A stretch of DNA of 64,000 nucleotides from an uncultured Bacteroidales bacterium (GCA_947168065.1 CAMVKH010000006.1:84559-148558); one strand, 5' to 3'; positions 37,534-47,288 are shown, counted from the first letter of the stretch. Program-made: numbers and translations. Notes: generated by a model not told the origin, from the letters alone.

Positions 37534-39312
37534 ATGAAAAATATGATCAAATATATTGTTACCGCAGTCGTTGTCGTGCTGATGACCGCCGCATGCGAAA
37601 ACTTCCTGAACCGCCCGGCCGAAGACAGCTACACCACTGCCAACTACTACCAGAACGACCAGCAGGTAGAACAGTCCGTGAATTACCTGTACAACTCCCC
37701 CTGGTACGACGTGATCCGCTTCTACATCTATGGTTCCGAAACCATGTGCGGCAACGTGTATCAGGGCAACAACGCCTATTCCACCCTCACGGTCAATGGT
37801 ACCGACGCGGACCTGAAAAACATGTCCTATTCCCTGTGGGCGGTGAATGCACAGTGCAACACCGTGATCAACAACATCCGCAATTCCACGGGAACCGCCA
37901 GCCAGGCGACCAAGAACAAAGCCATCGGCGAGGCGCTGGCCTGGAAGGCCATGGCGTACTTCATGCTGGTGCGCACCTTCGGTGATGTCCCCATCATCCA
38001 TGACAATACGGAAATCATCAAAGAGGCCACCTATAACGATCAGTACAAGGTCTACAAGGAAGATGTGTACGAATACATCATCATGACGCTGGAAAAAGCC
38101 ATGGAACTTCTTCCGAAGGATCCGAATATCGGCAAATACAACCGGGTCGACTACTATGCAGCTGAAGGCCTCCTGGCGAAGGTTTACCTGGCCAAGGCCG
38201 GTGTCACCGGTGCTTTGAACAGCGGGGACCTGGCCGCCGCCGCCAGACATGCCAAGGATGTGATCGACAACTCCGGCCGCAGCCTGACGCCTAAGTATTC
38301 CGATATCTTCCGCCTGAGCCCCACCGTGTTCCAGCAGACCGGCGAGAACCTCTTCTCCTGGCAGTGGACTTCCACTTCCGGAAACTGGACCGCCCAGAAC
38401 TCGATCCAGAGTGACGTAGGTCTGACCGGCTTCAGCGAATTCGGTGACATCTGGGGTGACTGGAAAGGCCCCAGCGTGGACCTGCAGGACCTCTTCGGCG
38501 TTTCGGCGGATGAAGATCCCGCCCTTCGCGTCGACACGGATGACCGTCGCGCCGCCACCATCTTGATGTTCGGTGACTTCCTCCCGTACTTCTGGGTTGA
38601 CAAAGGCGGTTTCGACTTCTATCGTTTCTTCTTCGATGATACGTATTATCCGACGGGATTGGAGAAGAACGGCTCCAACAAACAATGGTGCTGCCAGTCC
38701 GGTGCCAACTATGTCAAGCATCTGTTCGGTTGCGGTTCCGACCACCAGGCCGCGTTGGGCGTGAGTGCAGGCCGTATGACCTATCAGCTGCCTACCCATA
38801 TCCTGCGTTTGGCCGACGTGTATCTGATCTACGCAGAGGCTTGCTACCTGACGGGGAACGTACCGGAGGCACTCCAGTATGTGAACATCGTCCGCGAGCG
38901 TGCCAATGCCAAGCCCTACACGTCCATTACCATCAACGACATCTGGAAAGAGCGTCGTCTGGAACTGGCCATGGAAGGTGACAACTGGTACGACTATGTC
39001 CGCCGTTCCTATTATGATATGGATGCGACCATCGCCGAACTCAAGGCGCAGCGCCGTTCCCACTGGGATGGTATCTCCGGTGTGTACAAGGACTATGTGA
39101 TCGATGCCGAAGGCAACTATGCCGGTCCTGGCGCCCATCCGTGGGACAAGTCCGTCATCACCTACAATCCTTCTGATGACCTCGTTGACGTGAAGCCGTC
39201 CATGTTCACGCTTCCGTTCCCTACCGAAGACGTGGTGATGAACCCGAACGTCGGATCGACGGCCGAGCCTGTCCACGTGAATGTTCGCGAGGAATTCTCC
39301 TATGACTTTTAA
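37534..39312 (+). CDS. susD: SusD/RagB family surface glycan-binding lipoprotein
   Basis: This 592-residue protein has a signal peptide and lipobox (LMTAACENF), then the SusD N-terminal segment (LNRPAEDSYTTANYY). The TPR-like helices include AEGLLAKVYLAKAG, and the C-terminal RagB domain includes LPTHILRLADVYLIYAEACY and WKERRLELAMEGDNWYDYVR. SusD caps SusC at the cell surface and helps capture glycans. The gene is preceded by GGAGG about eight bases before the ATG, a Shine-Dalgarno-like exception in this window that may support high expression. Confidence 0.97.
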   Translation: MKNMIKYIVTAVVVVLMTAACENFLNRPAEDSYTTANYYQNDQQVEQSVNYLYNSPWYDVIRFYIYGSETMCGNVYQGNNAYSTLTVNGTDADLKNMSYSLWAVNAQCNTVINNIRNSTGTASQATKNKAIGEALAWKAMAYFMLVRTFGDVPIIHDNTEIIKEATYNDQYKVYKEDVYEYIIMTLEKAMELLPKDPNIGKYNRVDYYAAEGLLAKVYLAKAGVTGALNSGDLAAAARHAKDVIDNSGRSLTPKYSDIFRLSPTVFQQTGENLFSWQWTSTSGNWTAQNSIQSDVGLTGFSEFGDIWGDWKGPSVDLQDLFGVSADEDPALRVDTDDRRAATILMFGDFLPYFWVDKGGFDFYRFFFDDTYYPTGLEKNGSNKQWCCQSGANYVKHLFGCGSDHQAALGVSAGRMTYQLPTHILRLADVYLIYAEACYLTGNVPEALQYVNIVRERANAKPYTSITINDIWKERRLELAMEGDNWYDYVRRSYYDMDATIAELKAQRRSHWDGISGVYKDYVIDAEGNYAGPGAHPWDKSVITYNPSDDLVDVKPSMFTLPFPTEDVVMNPNVGSTAEPVHVNVREEFSYDF

Positions 39313-39323
39313 TCTTTGATCCG

Positions 39324-40628
39324 ATGAAAGCAATGACAAGAAATATCAGCATACTTCTGAGCCTCTTTCTCGTAGCTGCCTGTACGAGTTGGGACTATCC
39401 CGACCGCTTCAAGCAGACGGAGGGCCTGCCCACCATCGACTATGTCCGTTATGCGGACCGCGACGTGGCCATTACGCAGGCTGCCATGGAAGAGGTGATC
39501 TGTCTGGTCGGTGAAAATCTCACCAGCATCCACGACCTGTATTTCAACGACCAGGCCGCTGTGTTGAACACCAGTTTTATTACTGAGCACACGCTTGTCG
39601 TCTCTGTGCCGAAGAACCTGCCGCTGGAGCAGACCGACAAGATTTACATGTACAATAAGGCCGGTGATATGACGACCTACGATTTCAAGGTCCTGCCGCC
39701 GGCTCCGAAGGTGACAGGCATGTCGCTCGAATGGGCACAGCCCGGCGAGACCGTGACCATCACCGGTTCCTATCTGTTTGCTCCGCTGACCGTGGAATTC
39801 CCCGGCTGCGATCCTGTCGCCATCAGCTCGTCCGACGGCTCGTTCTTCGAGGTGACGATCCCCGAAGGTGCACAGCCCGGCAAGATCAAGGTGACGACCG
39901 AATCGGGTGTCGCCCAGTCCGTGTTCATGTACAAGGACAGCCGCGGCATGCTCTTCAACTTCGACACCGATCCTCATCCGGCCAACCATGGCTGGCATGC
40001 ACAGGTCATCGAAACCGATGCGACCGCCCTCAGCGGCAACTTCCTGCGTCTGGGTGATCCTGGCGTCACGCTCGATGAAGACGGTGGCTGGAACGACGCC
40101 AACTTCTCCTTCGAGTACTGGCCGGGTGACTGGGACGAACCGGTAACCTATACCGACAGCCCGCTGCTGACCAACTACGCCGACTTCTCCGAATGGAAGA
40201 ACATGGCCCTCAAGTTTGAGCTCTTCATCCCGAGCAGCAATCCTTGGAAGTCTGGTGCCATGCAGCTGATCGTCGCCGGTGTCGACCTGGTGACGGGTGG
40301 CGGCGCCGATGTCCCCGACATCTACGGCAACATCACGGCCGGTGCCAACAACATGTTCATCAGCGGCGACGGCAAGCCGATGGCTCCGCGCGCACTCTTC
40401 CGTCCCTGGACTTCCACGGGTTCCTATGATACCGGTGACAAGTGGGTGACGGTGACCATCCCGTACTCCGAATTCATCTACAATTCCGACGGTACGGTGA
40501 ATACGTATGACATCAAGCCCGAGACCTTCACCTCGTTGACGATCTTCGTCTGGAGCGGCGGTGTCACGGGTACGGCCTGCAACCCGGTGATCAAGATTGA
40601 CAACATCCGTGCGGTGCCTTACAAATAA
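39324..40628 (+). CDS. Surface glycan-binding lipoprotein with IPT/TIG domains and SGBP-B-like C-terminus
   Basis: This 434-residue lipoprotein (lipobox FLVAAC) contains two Ig-like IPT/TIG domains (about residues 30-120 and 125-205, the second with EWAQPGETVTITGSYLFAPL). The C-terminal beta-sandwich (about 210-434) has paired Trp residues (EYWPGDWDEPV, WTSTGSYDTGDKWVTV). The layout matches the surface glycan-binding protein B / xyloglucan-binding family that follows susD in Bacteroides loci. It should bind polysaccharide at the cell surface and has no catalytic residues. An alternative start is the Met at 39333. Confidence 0.87.
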   Translation: MKAMTRNISILLSLFLVAACTSWDYPDRFKQTEGLPTIDYVRYADRDVAITQAAMEEVICLVGENLTSIHDLYFNDQAAVLNTSFITEHTLVVSVPKNLPLEQTDKIYMYNKAGDMTTYDFKVLPPAPKVTGMSLEWAQPGETVTITGSYLFAPLTVEFPGCDPVAISSSDGSFFEVTIPEGAQPGKIKVTTESGVAQSVFMYKDSRGMLFNFDTDPHPANHGWHAQVIETDATALSGNFLRLGDPGVTLDEDGGWNDANFSFEYWPGDWDEPVTYTDSPLLTNYADFSEWKNMALKFELFIPSSNPWKSGAMQLIVAGVDLVTGGGADVPDIYGNITAGANNMFISGDGKPMAPRALFRPWTSTGSYDTGDKWVTVTIPYSEFIYNSDGTVNTYDIKPETFTSLTIFVWSGGVTGTACNPVIKIDNIRAVPYK

Positions 40629-40646
40629 TCGATAGGAGAACAGAAT

Positions 40647-43388
40647 ATGAAAAAAAGACTGAAATATTCCGTACTCGCTGCCCTTTGCGTCGCGTTGTCC
40701 CTCATTGCGGGCTGCTCGTCTCCCCTGGATACCGATCAGTTCGTCGACAAGGGCATCTCGCTGGCAGCCATTGCTCCCAACCCCGTGATGCGCGGTGGAG
40801 AACTTCACATCGTGGGCAGTAATCTTGAGAATGTGCAGGAAGTGCAGTTCGCCGGCGGTGTCAACACGACCGCCATCCGGACCGTGGTGACGGGACGCAA
40901 GAGCGAAATCGTCGTGATGGTTCCGGAAGAAGGCCCCGAAGTGGGCCCTGTGACCATTGTTGCACACGATGGCCAGAAGGCCTCCTCCCTGTGCGACCTG
41001 ACGTTCACCGAACCCATCACGATCGATGCCATCACGCCGGAAGTGGCGATGTCGGGCGACGTGATCACGGTCAAGGGTGAATACCTGAATACGGTGCAGG
41101 AAGTGATCCTGGGCGGTGAAGTCTACGTTACGGACTTCATCTCGCAGTCTCGCCATGAACTGCAGTTCGAACTGCCTCACAACGCCGTGACGGGTTATGT
41201 GATCCTGAGCGACGTCAATGAACTGATCGACGAAAACACCATTCCGAACAAGATCTATTCTCCGGAAGAACTGGTCGTCGGTGAACCGACGGTCGTCAAG
41301 GCCGAAAAGGCGGTCTACAAGTCCGGTGACCAGATTTACGTGGAAGGTGAACACCTCGACATGATCGAGCGTGTCACGCTTCCCGGCGTTACCGAGTGGG
41401 TGATCTTCGCCGTCAGCATCGACAAGACGTTGATCGCGTTCAACCTTCCTGCCGAGGCAGGCGACGGTGAGATCGTGCTGACTTCCTTCGCCGGCACGGA
41501 TTTCTCCGCCGGTGAGATTGAAACCGTGACGGTCCGTGATCTCGCCGTGAAATCGTTGGATGAAGACGACCGCTTCAAGGCTGGCGTAACGGTGGAAATC
41601 ACCGGTACCGACCTGGATCTTGTCACGAAGGTCGAATTCCAGGGCGCTGAAGCCGACTGGTATCTGACGGAAGGCAAGATTGTCGCCACGCAGCCCGACG
41701 CTGCGCAGGACGGCCCTGTCACCGTTACGCTCGCGTCCGGCAAGCAGGCCTTCAGTGAGGATATCGAAGTGGTGAAACCGCACATTGACGGCTGGGTTTC
41801 CGCCGGTGTCGCAGGCAAGTCGAAGAATACCATCGAAGGCGTGGACCTGGATCTGGTGGTTTCTGCCAAGATCGGTACCAAGAAAGACGGCTTCATCGAA
41901 TGCTCGTTCACAATGAGCGAAGATGCGGGCGGCTATCCTTGCGTGGTGGTGGATATCCCGCGCGAGGCGTATACGGCCCCGATCATCCTGACTTCCGCGG
42001 CCGGTTATGAAACCGAGACCGACGAGATTACCATCTTCTACGAAGAAGCTGTATCCGTGAAATTCGGCCAGCCTTCGTTCGGTCTGGGCAACCCGATCGT
42101 CATCACGGGTGAAAATCTCCTGAAGGTCGACCAGGTGTACATCAAAGGCAAACGGGTCACCGACTATGGTGTCCGTGCGGACGACGCGATGAGCTTCGCC
42201 CTGCCGGACGGCATCGGCCCCGGTGTCTACCGCCTGGTGTTCCTGCTGCAGGATGGTTCCGAGCTTACCTGGCCCGTTCCGTTCGAGGTGACGGCTCCGT
42301 TCACGGAGACCTTCATCTGGGAAGGTTATGAGGACCTGGGCAGCTGGAGCAACCAGCCTTACCTCGGTCCCGACGGCGGCTTCGCCGAAGCCGGCCTGGC
42401 TGTGGGTGACCTCGTGCGCATCTACTACACGCCGCTGGGCGAGTGGTGGCAGTACCAGATCTTCGGCGGCCACTGGGAAGGCATGACGTTCCCTGAACTG
42501 GACGGCACCAATACGGTCTCCGCCAACAATACGGAGCCCGGCGCCCAGTATTTCGCCTTCGAAGTGACGGATGCCAACTATGGCATTTTGACCACTGTCG
42601 GCGGCTGGGGTGGTGCACTGCTCACCCAGGGTGAGGGCGTGGCCATCACCGGTCTGTCGATGATCCACTTCGGCGCTTCCGAAAAACGCACGCCTATCTG
42701 GGAAGGTAGCGTGACCGTAGGCAACTGGGATGGCTCCATGGGTGCGCTCTCCTGGGGCGGCTTCGACTGGAGCACCGTGGAGGTCGGCACCAAGCTCGCC
42801 GTATCCTTCACGGCCAGTTCCGACGATGCTGTCATGCGCTTCGGCAATGGCAGCTGGGCTTCCATGCCTAGCCTCGCAGGACTTGCGCCCGACGGTAATA
42901 TTCCTGTTGCGGGACTCACCGGTTATGAGTTCGAGCTCACCGCAGCCGATATTGACCAGCTGGTGAATGCCGGCGGTCTGGTCATCTGCGGTGCATTCTG
43001 GACCATCACGGAAGTAGCCCTTGTGACCATAGAAGGTGGTGGCCCTGTGGAGCAGGCCATCTGGGAGGGCAGTTCCGTTGTCACCTGGGGTGGCGGCGCC
43101 GTGACCGACCTCTCCTGGGGCGGCTACGACTGGACCACCGTGGCACCTGGCACCATCCTTTGCCTCCACTACACGATCGACGATCCCGAGGGCTGCATCC
43201 GTGTCGGCAATGGCAGCTGGGCTTCCATCCCCAGTCTCGCCGGCCTGGCTCCCGACGGCAACCTGCCGCTGCAGGATGGCGGTCATGAAGTGGAACTGAC
43301 GGCAGACGATGTGGACTTCCTCGTCAACAACGGAGGTCTGGTCATCTGCGGTACCGGTTACACCATCACTCAGATCGGCTTGAAGTAG
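40647..43388 (+). CDS. Multidomain surface lipoprotein: IPT/TIG array plus three C-terminal WEG modules
   Basis: This 913-residue lipoprotein (lipobox LIAGC) starts with about six IPT/TIG-like Ig repeats (residues 25-545; for example AIAPNPVMRGGELHIVGSNL and ITPEVAMSGDVITVKGEYL). Three related beta-rich modules then begin with IWEG at about residues 556, 683 and 804. Modules two and three are near-duplicates sharing LSWGG(F/Y)DW, FGNGSW-like and GGLVICG motifs. The Trp-rich modules look like carbohydrate-binding domains, but I cannot assign a CBM family. It probably projects from the outer membrane to grip substrate. An AGGAG-like sequence precedes the start. A terminator follows the stop. 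Confidence 0.85.
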   Translation: MKKRLKYSVLAALCVALSLIAGCSSPLDTDQFVDKGISLAAIAPNPVMRGGELHIVGSNLENVQEVQFAGGVNTTAIRTVVTGRKSEIVVMVPEEGPEVGPVTIVAHDGQKASSLCDLTFTEPITIDAITPEVAMSGDVITVKGEYLNTVQEVILGGEVYVTDFISQSRHELQFELPHNAVTGYVILSDVNELIDENTIPNKIYSPEELVVGEPTVVKAEKAVYKSGDQIYVEGEHLDMIERVTLPGVTEWVIFAVSIDKTLIAFNLPAEAGDGEIVLTSFAGTDFSAGEIETVTVRDLAVKSLDEDDRFKAGVTVEITGTDLDLVTKVEFQGAEADWYLTEGKIVATQPDAAQDGPVTVTLASGKQAFSEDIEVVKPHIDGWVSAGVAGKSKNTIEGVDLDLVVSAKIGTKKDGFIECSFTMSEDAGGYPCVVVDIPREAYTAPIILTSAAGYETETDEITIFYEEAVSVKFGQPSFGLGNPIVITGENLLKVDQVYIKGKRVTDYGVRADDAMSFALPDGIGPGVYRLVFLLQDGSELTWPVPFEVTAPFTETFIWEGYEDLGSWSNQPYLGPDGGFAEAGLAVGDLVRIYYTPLGEWWQYQIFGGHWEGMTFPELDGTNTVSANNTEPGAQYFAFEVTDANYGILTTVGGWGGALLTQGEGVAITGLSMIHFGASEKRTPIWEGSVTVGNWDGSMGALSWGGFDWSTVEVGTKLAVSFTASSDDAVMRFGNGSWASMPSLAGLAPDGNIPVAGLTGYEFELTAADIDQLVNAGGLVICGAFWTITEVALVTIEGGGPVEQAIWEGSSVVTWGGGAVTDLSWGGYDWTTVAPGTILCLHYTIDDPEGCIRVGNGSWASIPSLAGLAPDGNLPLQDGGHEVELTADDVDFLVNNGGLVICGTGYTITQIGLK
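42841..43228 (+). repeat. Tandem in-frame duplication in the surface lipoprotein gene
   Basis: The 25 bases at 42841-42865 recur exactly at 43204-43228, a spacing of 363 bases or 121 codons. Flanking stretches around 42747 and 43111 are also nearly identical. This marks a recent or gene-conversion-maintained duplication of one C-terminal module. Confidence 0.85.
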
Positions 43389-43400
43389 CCGTCTGATTTT

Positions 43401-43440
43401 AATCCGGAGGGGCCTGACCGCCCCTCCGGGTTCCATTTTT
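43401..43440 (+). terminator. Intrinsic terminator inside the PUL
   Basis: CCGGAGGGGC (43404-43413) pairs perfectly with GCCCCTCCGG (43420-43429) around a six-base loop, extended by A-T and G-T pairs to 43401 and 43432. A T-run begins at 43436. This is a textbook rho-independent terminator after the surface-binding genes. A weak -7-like box (TGCATTTG, 43443-43450) follows, so the enzyme genes may be read through or use a second promoter. Confidence 0.85.
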
Positions 43441-43471
43441 CTTGCATTTGAACGAACCCGTCGAAAAACGT

Positions 43472-45064
43472 ATGAAACGGTTATATTGCTTTTTCCTGAT
43501 GGCCGCCATGGCCCTTGTCTGCACCGCGTGCCCGAACCCTGAACCGGAGCCGGGCCCGACCCCCGATCCGGCGCCGACATCCATAACTTTGAGTGCCACC
43601 TCTTTCGATGTTGCTCAGACCGGTGCGGCCCTGAGCCTGACGGTGAAGGCGCCGGTCCGTCCTTCCGTGACGGGCCTTCCTGCCTGGATCACCCTCCAGG
43701 ACGGAACGTATAACAACTATTCCATTACGTATGGGCTGAAGGTGGCTGCGAATGAAAACTATGAAGCGCGCAGCGCCACCCTGACGGTCAAGTCCGGATC
43801 CCTGTCGGCGTCGGTGTCGGTGAAGCAGGCGGCGAAGGAAGCCCCGCCGACGCCGCCCGAGCCGCAGCCCGGTGGCAACGAGGCCTGGAAACTGGCCGAG
43901 AAACTGGGCCTTGGCTGGAACATGGGCAACCAGTTCGACGGTTTCTACAACGGCTCCTGGGCAGGGGAGAAGGAAGGCTATCCCGCTGAGACGTGCTGGC
44001 AGGCGGAGGGCGCCAAAGCCACGCAGGCCACCTTTGACGGGGTGAAATCCCTGGGTTTTACCAGTGTGCGCATTCCTGTGTCCTGGCTGAAGATGATCGG
44101 TCCCGCCCCGACGTACAAGATTGATGAGACCTGGATCAACCGGGTCTATGAGGTAGTGGGCTACGCGCACAATGCCGGTCTCAACGTCATCATCAACATG
44201 CACCATGACGAGAACCACGGTGTGAACAACGACTATCAGTGGCAGGATATCAAGAAAGCCGTGAACGACGCGGCCCTCAATACGGCCATCAAGCAGAAGA
44301 TCAAGGGCGCCTGGACGGAGATCGCCAACAAGTTCAAGGACTGCGGCGACTGGCTCATCATGGAAGGCTTCAACGAAATCAATGACGGCGGCTGGGGCTG
44401 GAGCGAGGATTTCCGCAAGGATCCGACGCGGCAGTGCAACATCCTGAACGAATGGAACCAGGTGTTCGTGGACGCCGTCCGCGCGACGGGCGGGAACAAC
44501 GCCACCCGCTGGCTGGGCGTCCCGACCTACTGCGCCAATCCGGAATTCGAGAAGTATGCGAAGATGCCGTCCGATCCGGCCAACAAGTTGATGCTGTCGG
44601 TGCACTTCTACGATCCGAGCGACTATACGATCGGCGAGAAGCAGTATTCAGACTGGGGACACACGGGGGCGGCGTCCCGGAAAGCGTCCGGCGGCGATGA
44701 AGACCATGTGAAAAGTGTCTTCGGCAATCTTTGCACCAAATATGTGAACAACAACATCCCCGTCTACCTGGGCGAGTTCGGCTGCTCCATGCGCGCCAAG
44801 AGCGATACCCGGGCCTGGGCCTTCTACAAATATTATTTGGAATATGTCGTGAAAGCCGCCAGGACTTACGGCCTCCCTTGCTTCCTCTGGGACAACGGGG
44901 CTGATGGCGGCGGACAGGAAAAGCACGGCTATGTCCATCATGGCACGGGCAAGCCCATCGGAAACAGCCGGGAAGTGATTGAGATCATGCGGAAGGCCTG
45001 GTTCACGGAGAGTGAGGGCTATACCCTGGAAACCGTGTACAATTCCGCCCCTAAATTCAACTGA
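43472..45064 (+). CDS. GH5 endo-beta-glucanase/xyloglucanase lipoprotein with N-terminal BACON domain
   Basis: The start at 43472 gives a signal peptide and lipobox (MALVCTAC) and a 530-residue product. A Pro-rich spacer leads to a BACON-type Ig domain (about 35-125, SITLSATSFDVAQTGAALSL), then a GH5 barrel (about 140-530) opening with LGLGWNMGNQFDGF. The acid/base is Glu302 in EGFNEIND and the nucleophile is Glu435 in YLGEFGCS. BACON plus GH5 (subfamily 4-like) is the layout of the Bacteroides xyloglucan endo-hydrolase, and GH31, GH2 and GH3 neighbours fit that. Cellulose or glucomannan backbones are alternatives. The stop overlaps the next start (TGATG). Confidence 0.9.
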   Translation: MKRLYCFFLMAAMALVCTACPNPEPEPGPTPDPAPTSITLSATSFDVAQTGAALSLTVKAPVRPSVTGLPAWITLQDGTYNNYSITYGLKVAANENYEARSATLTVKSGSLSASVSVKQAAKEAPPTPPEPQPGGNEAWKLAEKLGLGWNMGNQFDGFYNGSWAGEKEGYPAETCWQAEGAKATQATFDGVKSLGFTSVRIPVSWLKMIGPAPTYKIDETWINRVYEVVGYAHNAGLNVIINMHHDENHGVNNDYQWQDIKKAVNDAALNTAIKQKIKGAWTEIANKFKDCGDWLIMEGFNEINDGGWGWSEDFRKDPTRQCNILNEWNQVFVDAVRATGGNNATRWLGVPTYCANPEFEKYAKMPSDPANKLMLSVHFYDPSDYTIGEKQYSDWGHTGAASRKASGGDEDHVKSVFGNLCTKYVNNNIPVYLGEFGCSMRAKSDTRAWAFYKYYLEYVVKAARTYGLPCFLWDNGADGGGQEKHGYVHHGTGKPIGNSREVIEIMRKAWFTESEGYTLETVYNSAPKFN

Positions 45065-46137
45065 TGATGCGTACATTCTTGACCTTGCTTGGTATGCTGC
45101 TGGTGCTCTCGGGCTGCGCTTCGCCGAAAGAGCGCATGACGGAACGCCTTTCCCGGACTGTCGAAGATGGGAAAATACTGTATGGACACCAGGATGATCC
45201 GGCTTATGGCCATGCCTGGCTGGTGACGGACTGGGAATCAGACCGGTTGGAACGTTCCGACGTCAAGGAGGTGTCAGGCCGCTATCCGGCGGTCGTGGGT
45301 TTCGACCTGGGCGGCATCGAACTGGGTGATTCCTGCAACCTGGACGGCGTTCCCTTCGGCCTGATGCGCAAGGCGGCCCTGGCTCAGCTGGACCGGGGTG
45401 GACTGGTCACTTTCTCGTGGCATCCGCGCAACCCGCTGACCGGCGGCGATGCATGGGACATCTCGTCCGACCAGGTGGTGAAAGCCATCCTCCCCGGAGG
45501 AGAGAAGCACAGTGAGTTCCAGGTCTGGCTGGAGCGTGCCGCCGCGTTCTTTGCCAGCTTCGGCGATGCGCCGGTGATCTTCCGGCCCTGGCATGAGAAC
45601 CTGGGAAGCTGGTTCTGGTGGGGCGGAAAACTCTGTACGGCAGAAGAATACATAGCGCTCTACCGCTATACCTGGACCTTCCTGACCCAAGAAAAAGGAT
45701 TGAAGAACCTCTTGTGGTGCTATTCGCCCAACGGACCCGTTTCCGCGGAACTCTTTCTGTCGCGCTATCCCGGTGACGAATATGTCGACCTGCTGGGAAC
45801 GGATATCTACGAGTATCCGGGAACGGGGGAGAGCCTGCGTGCTGCCGGCGAGCGCTATGCCGGCGAGGTACGGGCGATGCTGGCCACGCTGCAGACCCTG
45901 GGTGCCGCTCATGGTAAGTTGATTTGCCTCTCTGAAACGGGTTTTGAAGGTCTGCCCGATCCGCAGTGGTGGACCGGCGTCCTTTATCCCGCCATTCAGG
46001 GATCGGGCATCTGCTATGTGCTGACCTGGCGCAATGCCCACGACAAGCCCGGCCATTTCTATGCGCCGTGGAAGGGCTTTGAAAATGAAAATGATTTCAA
46101 GCAATTTGCTGAAAAAGAAGATATTATACTGCTATGA
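45064..46137 (+). CDS. GH26 beta-mannanase lipoprotein
   Basis: This 357-residue lipoprotein (lipobox LVLSGC) is a compact GH26 enzyme. The acid/base is Glu178 in FRPWHENLGSWFWWG, and the nucleophile is Glu291 in CLSETGFEGLP. The opening KILYGHQDDPAYGHAW, with FDLGGIELGD and SWHPRNPLTGGDAWD, is typical of mannan-active GH26. Many Bacteroidota GH26 enzymes release mannobiose, which fits the epimerase and GH130 phosphorylase in the same array. It overlaps the GH130 gene by four bases. Confidence 0.93.
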   Translation: MMRTFLTLLGMLLVLSGCASPKERMTERLSRTVEDGKILYGHQDDPAYGHAWLVTDWESDRLERSDVKEVSGRYPAVVGFDLGGIELGDSCNLDGVPFGLMRKAALAQLDRGGLVTFSWHPRNPLTGGDAWDISSDQVVKAILPGGEKHSEFQVWLERAAAFFASFGDAPVIFRPWHENLGSWFWWGGKLCTAEEYIALYRYTWTFLTQEKGLKNLLWCYSPNGPVSAELFLSRYPGDEYVDLLGTDIYEYPGTGESLRAAGERYAGEVRAMLATLQTLGAAHGKLICLSETGFEGLPDPQWWTGVLYPAIQGSGICYVLTWRNAHDKPGHFYAPWKGFENENDFKQFAEKEDIILL

Positions 46138-47288
46138 CCTACAACGAAAGACTCGCCTGGCTGCGCAAGAGCCACCAGGATCTGTTGGAGAAAGAAAACG
46201 TTCCTGTCGAAGGGAACGGTGTATATGAACGCTATGCCCGTCCCGTGCTGACGGCGGACCACGCCCCGCTGGAGTGGCGCTACGACCTGAACCAGCGCAC
46301 GAATCCTTATCTGATGGAGCGTTTCGGCATTCATGCCGTGATGAACTCCGGTGCCATCAAGTGGCACGGGCGTTATGTGCTCGTGGCCCGGGTGGAAGGG
46401 GCCGACCGCAAGTCTTTTTTCGCCGTGGCAGAGAGCCCGAACGGGGTCGACCATTTCCGCTTCTGGCCCCGCCCGGTGACGATGCCCGAGTGGGGTGAAC
46501 CCGCGACAAACGTCTACGACATGCGCCTGACCGCGCATGAGGACGGCTGGATCTACGGCATCTTCTGTGTAGAGCGCAAGGATATGTCCCAGCCTGCCGA
46601 CCTGTCCGCCGCCGTGGCGGCTGCGGGCGTGGCTCGTACAAGGGACCTGGTCCACTGGGAGCGGCTGGCCGACATCGAATCGAAGAGCCAGCAGCGCAAC
46701 GTGGTGCTGCACCCCGAATTCGTCGACGGCAAATATGCACTGTACACGCGTCCGCAGGACGGCTTCATCGACGCCGGCAGCGGCGGCGGCATCGGCTGGG
46801 CACTGGTCGATTCCATGGAGAAAGCTGTCATCACCGAAGAAAAGATCATCAATGTCCGGCGCTATCATACCATCAAGGAAGTCAAGAACGGGGAGGGACC
46901 GCACCCCATCAAGACCCCGCAGGGCTGGCTGCACCTGGCCCACGGTGTGCGCGGCTGCGCTTCGGGTCTGCGTTATGTCCTCTATCTCTATATGACGGCG
47001 TTGGACGATCCGTCCCGCGTCATCGCCGACCCCGCCGGTTTCTTCATGGCTCCGGAAGGCGGGGAGTATGTCGGAGACGTGATGAACGTGCTTTTCAGCA
47101 ACGGCTGGATCTGCGATCCCGACGGCAAAATCTTCATCTATTACGCTTCGTCCGACACGCGGATGCATGTGGCCACTTCCTCGGTCGACCGTCTGGTGGA
47201 CTATTGCCTCCACACGGCTCCCGACGGCCTGCGGACCGGCCTTTCCGTTGAGGCTCTCAACAAGATCATCGATGCCAACCTGGAATAA
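46134..47288 (+). CDS. GH130 4-O-beta-D-mannosyl-D-glucose phosphorylase
   Basis: This 384-residue protein has no signal peptide and acts in the cytoplasm. It closely fits GH130 subfamily 1: beta-mannosyl-1,4-glucose plus phosphate gives alpha-mannose 1-phosphate and glucose. The five-bladed propeller includes NPYLMERFGIHAVMNSGAI, the catalytic Asp (about D129) in TNVYDMRLT, KSQQRNVVLHPEF and GEGPHPIKTPQGWLHLAHGV, which lines the phosphate site. The pathway needs a cellobiose 2-epimerase, which is present at 60213-61394. Overlap with the GH26 gene (ATGA) links mannan cutting to phosphorolysis. GH130_2 mannobiose phosphorylase is the less likely alternative. Confidence 0.93.
   Translation: MTYNERLAWLRKSHQDLLEKENVPVEGNGVYERYARPVLTADHAPLEWRYDLNQRTNPYLMERFGIHAVMNSGAIKWHGRYVLVARVEGADRKSFFAVAESPNGVDHFRFWPRPVTMPEWGEPATNVYDMRLTAHEDGWIYGIFCVERKDMSQPADLSAAVAAAGVARTRDLVHWERLADIESKSQQRNVVLHPEFVDGKYALYTRPQDGFIDAGSGGGIGWALVDSMEKAVITEEKIINVRRYHTIKEVKNGEGPHPIKTPQGWLHLAHGVRGCASGLRYVLYLYMTALDDPSRVIADPAGFFMAPEGGEYVGDVMNVLFSNGWICDPDGKIFIYYASSDTRMHVATSSVDRLVDYCLHTAPDGLRTGLSVEALNKIIDANLE

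Noticed and set aside
39309..43580. 1423-codon open frame on the minus strand opposite SusD and the surface lipoproteins
   Set aside because: It is the antisense shadow of GC-rich genes with clear lipoproteins and domains on the plus strand. Its translation has low-complexity His/Arg/Asp composition and no domain.
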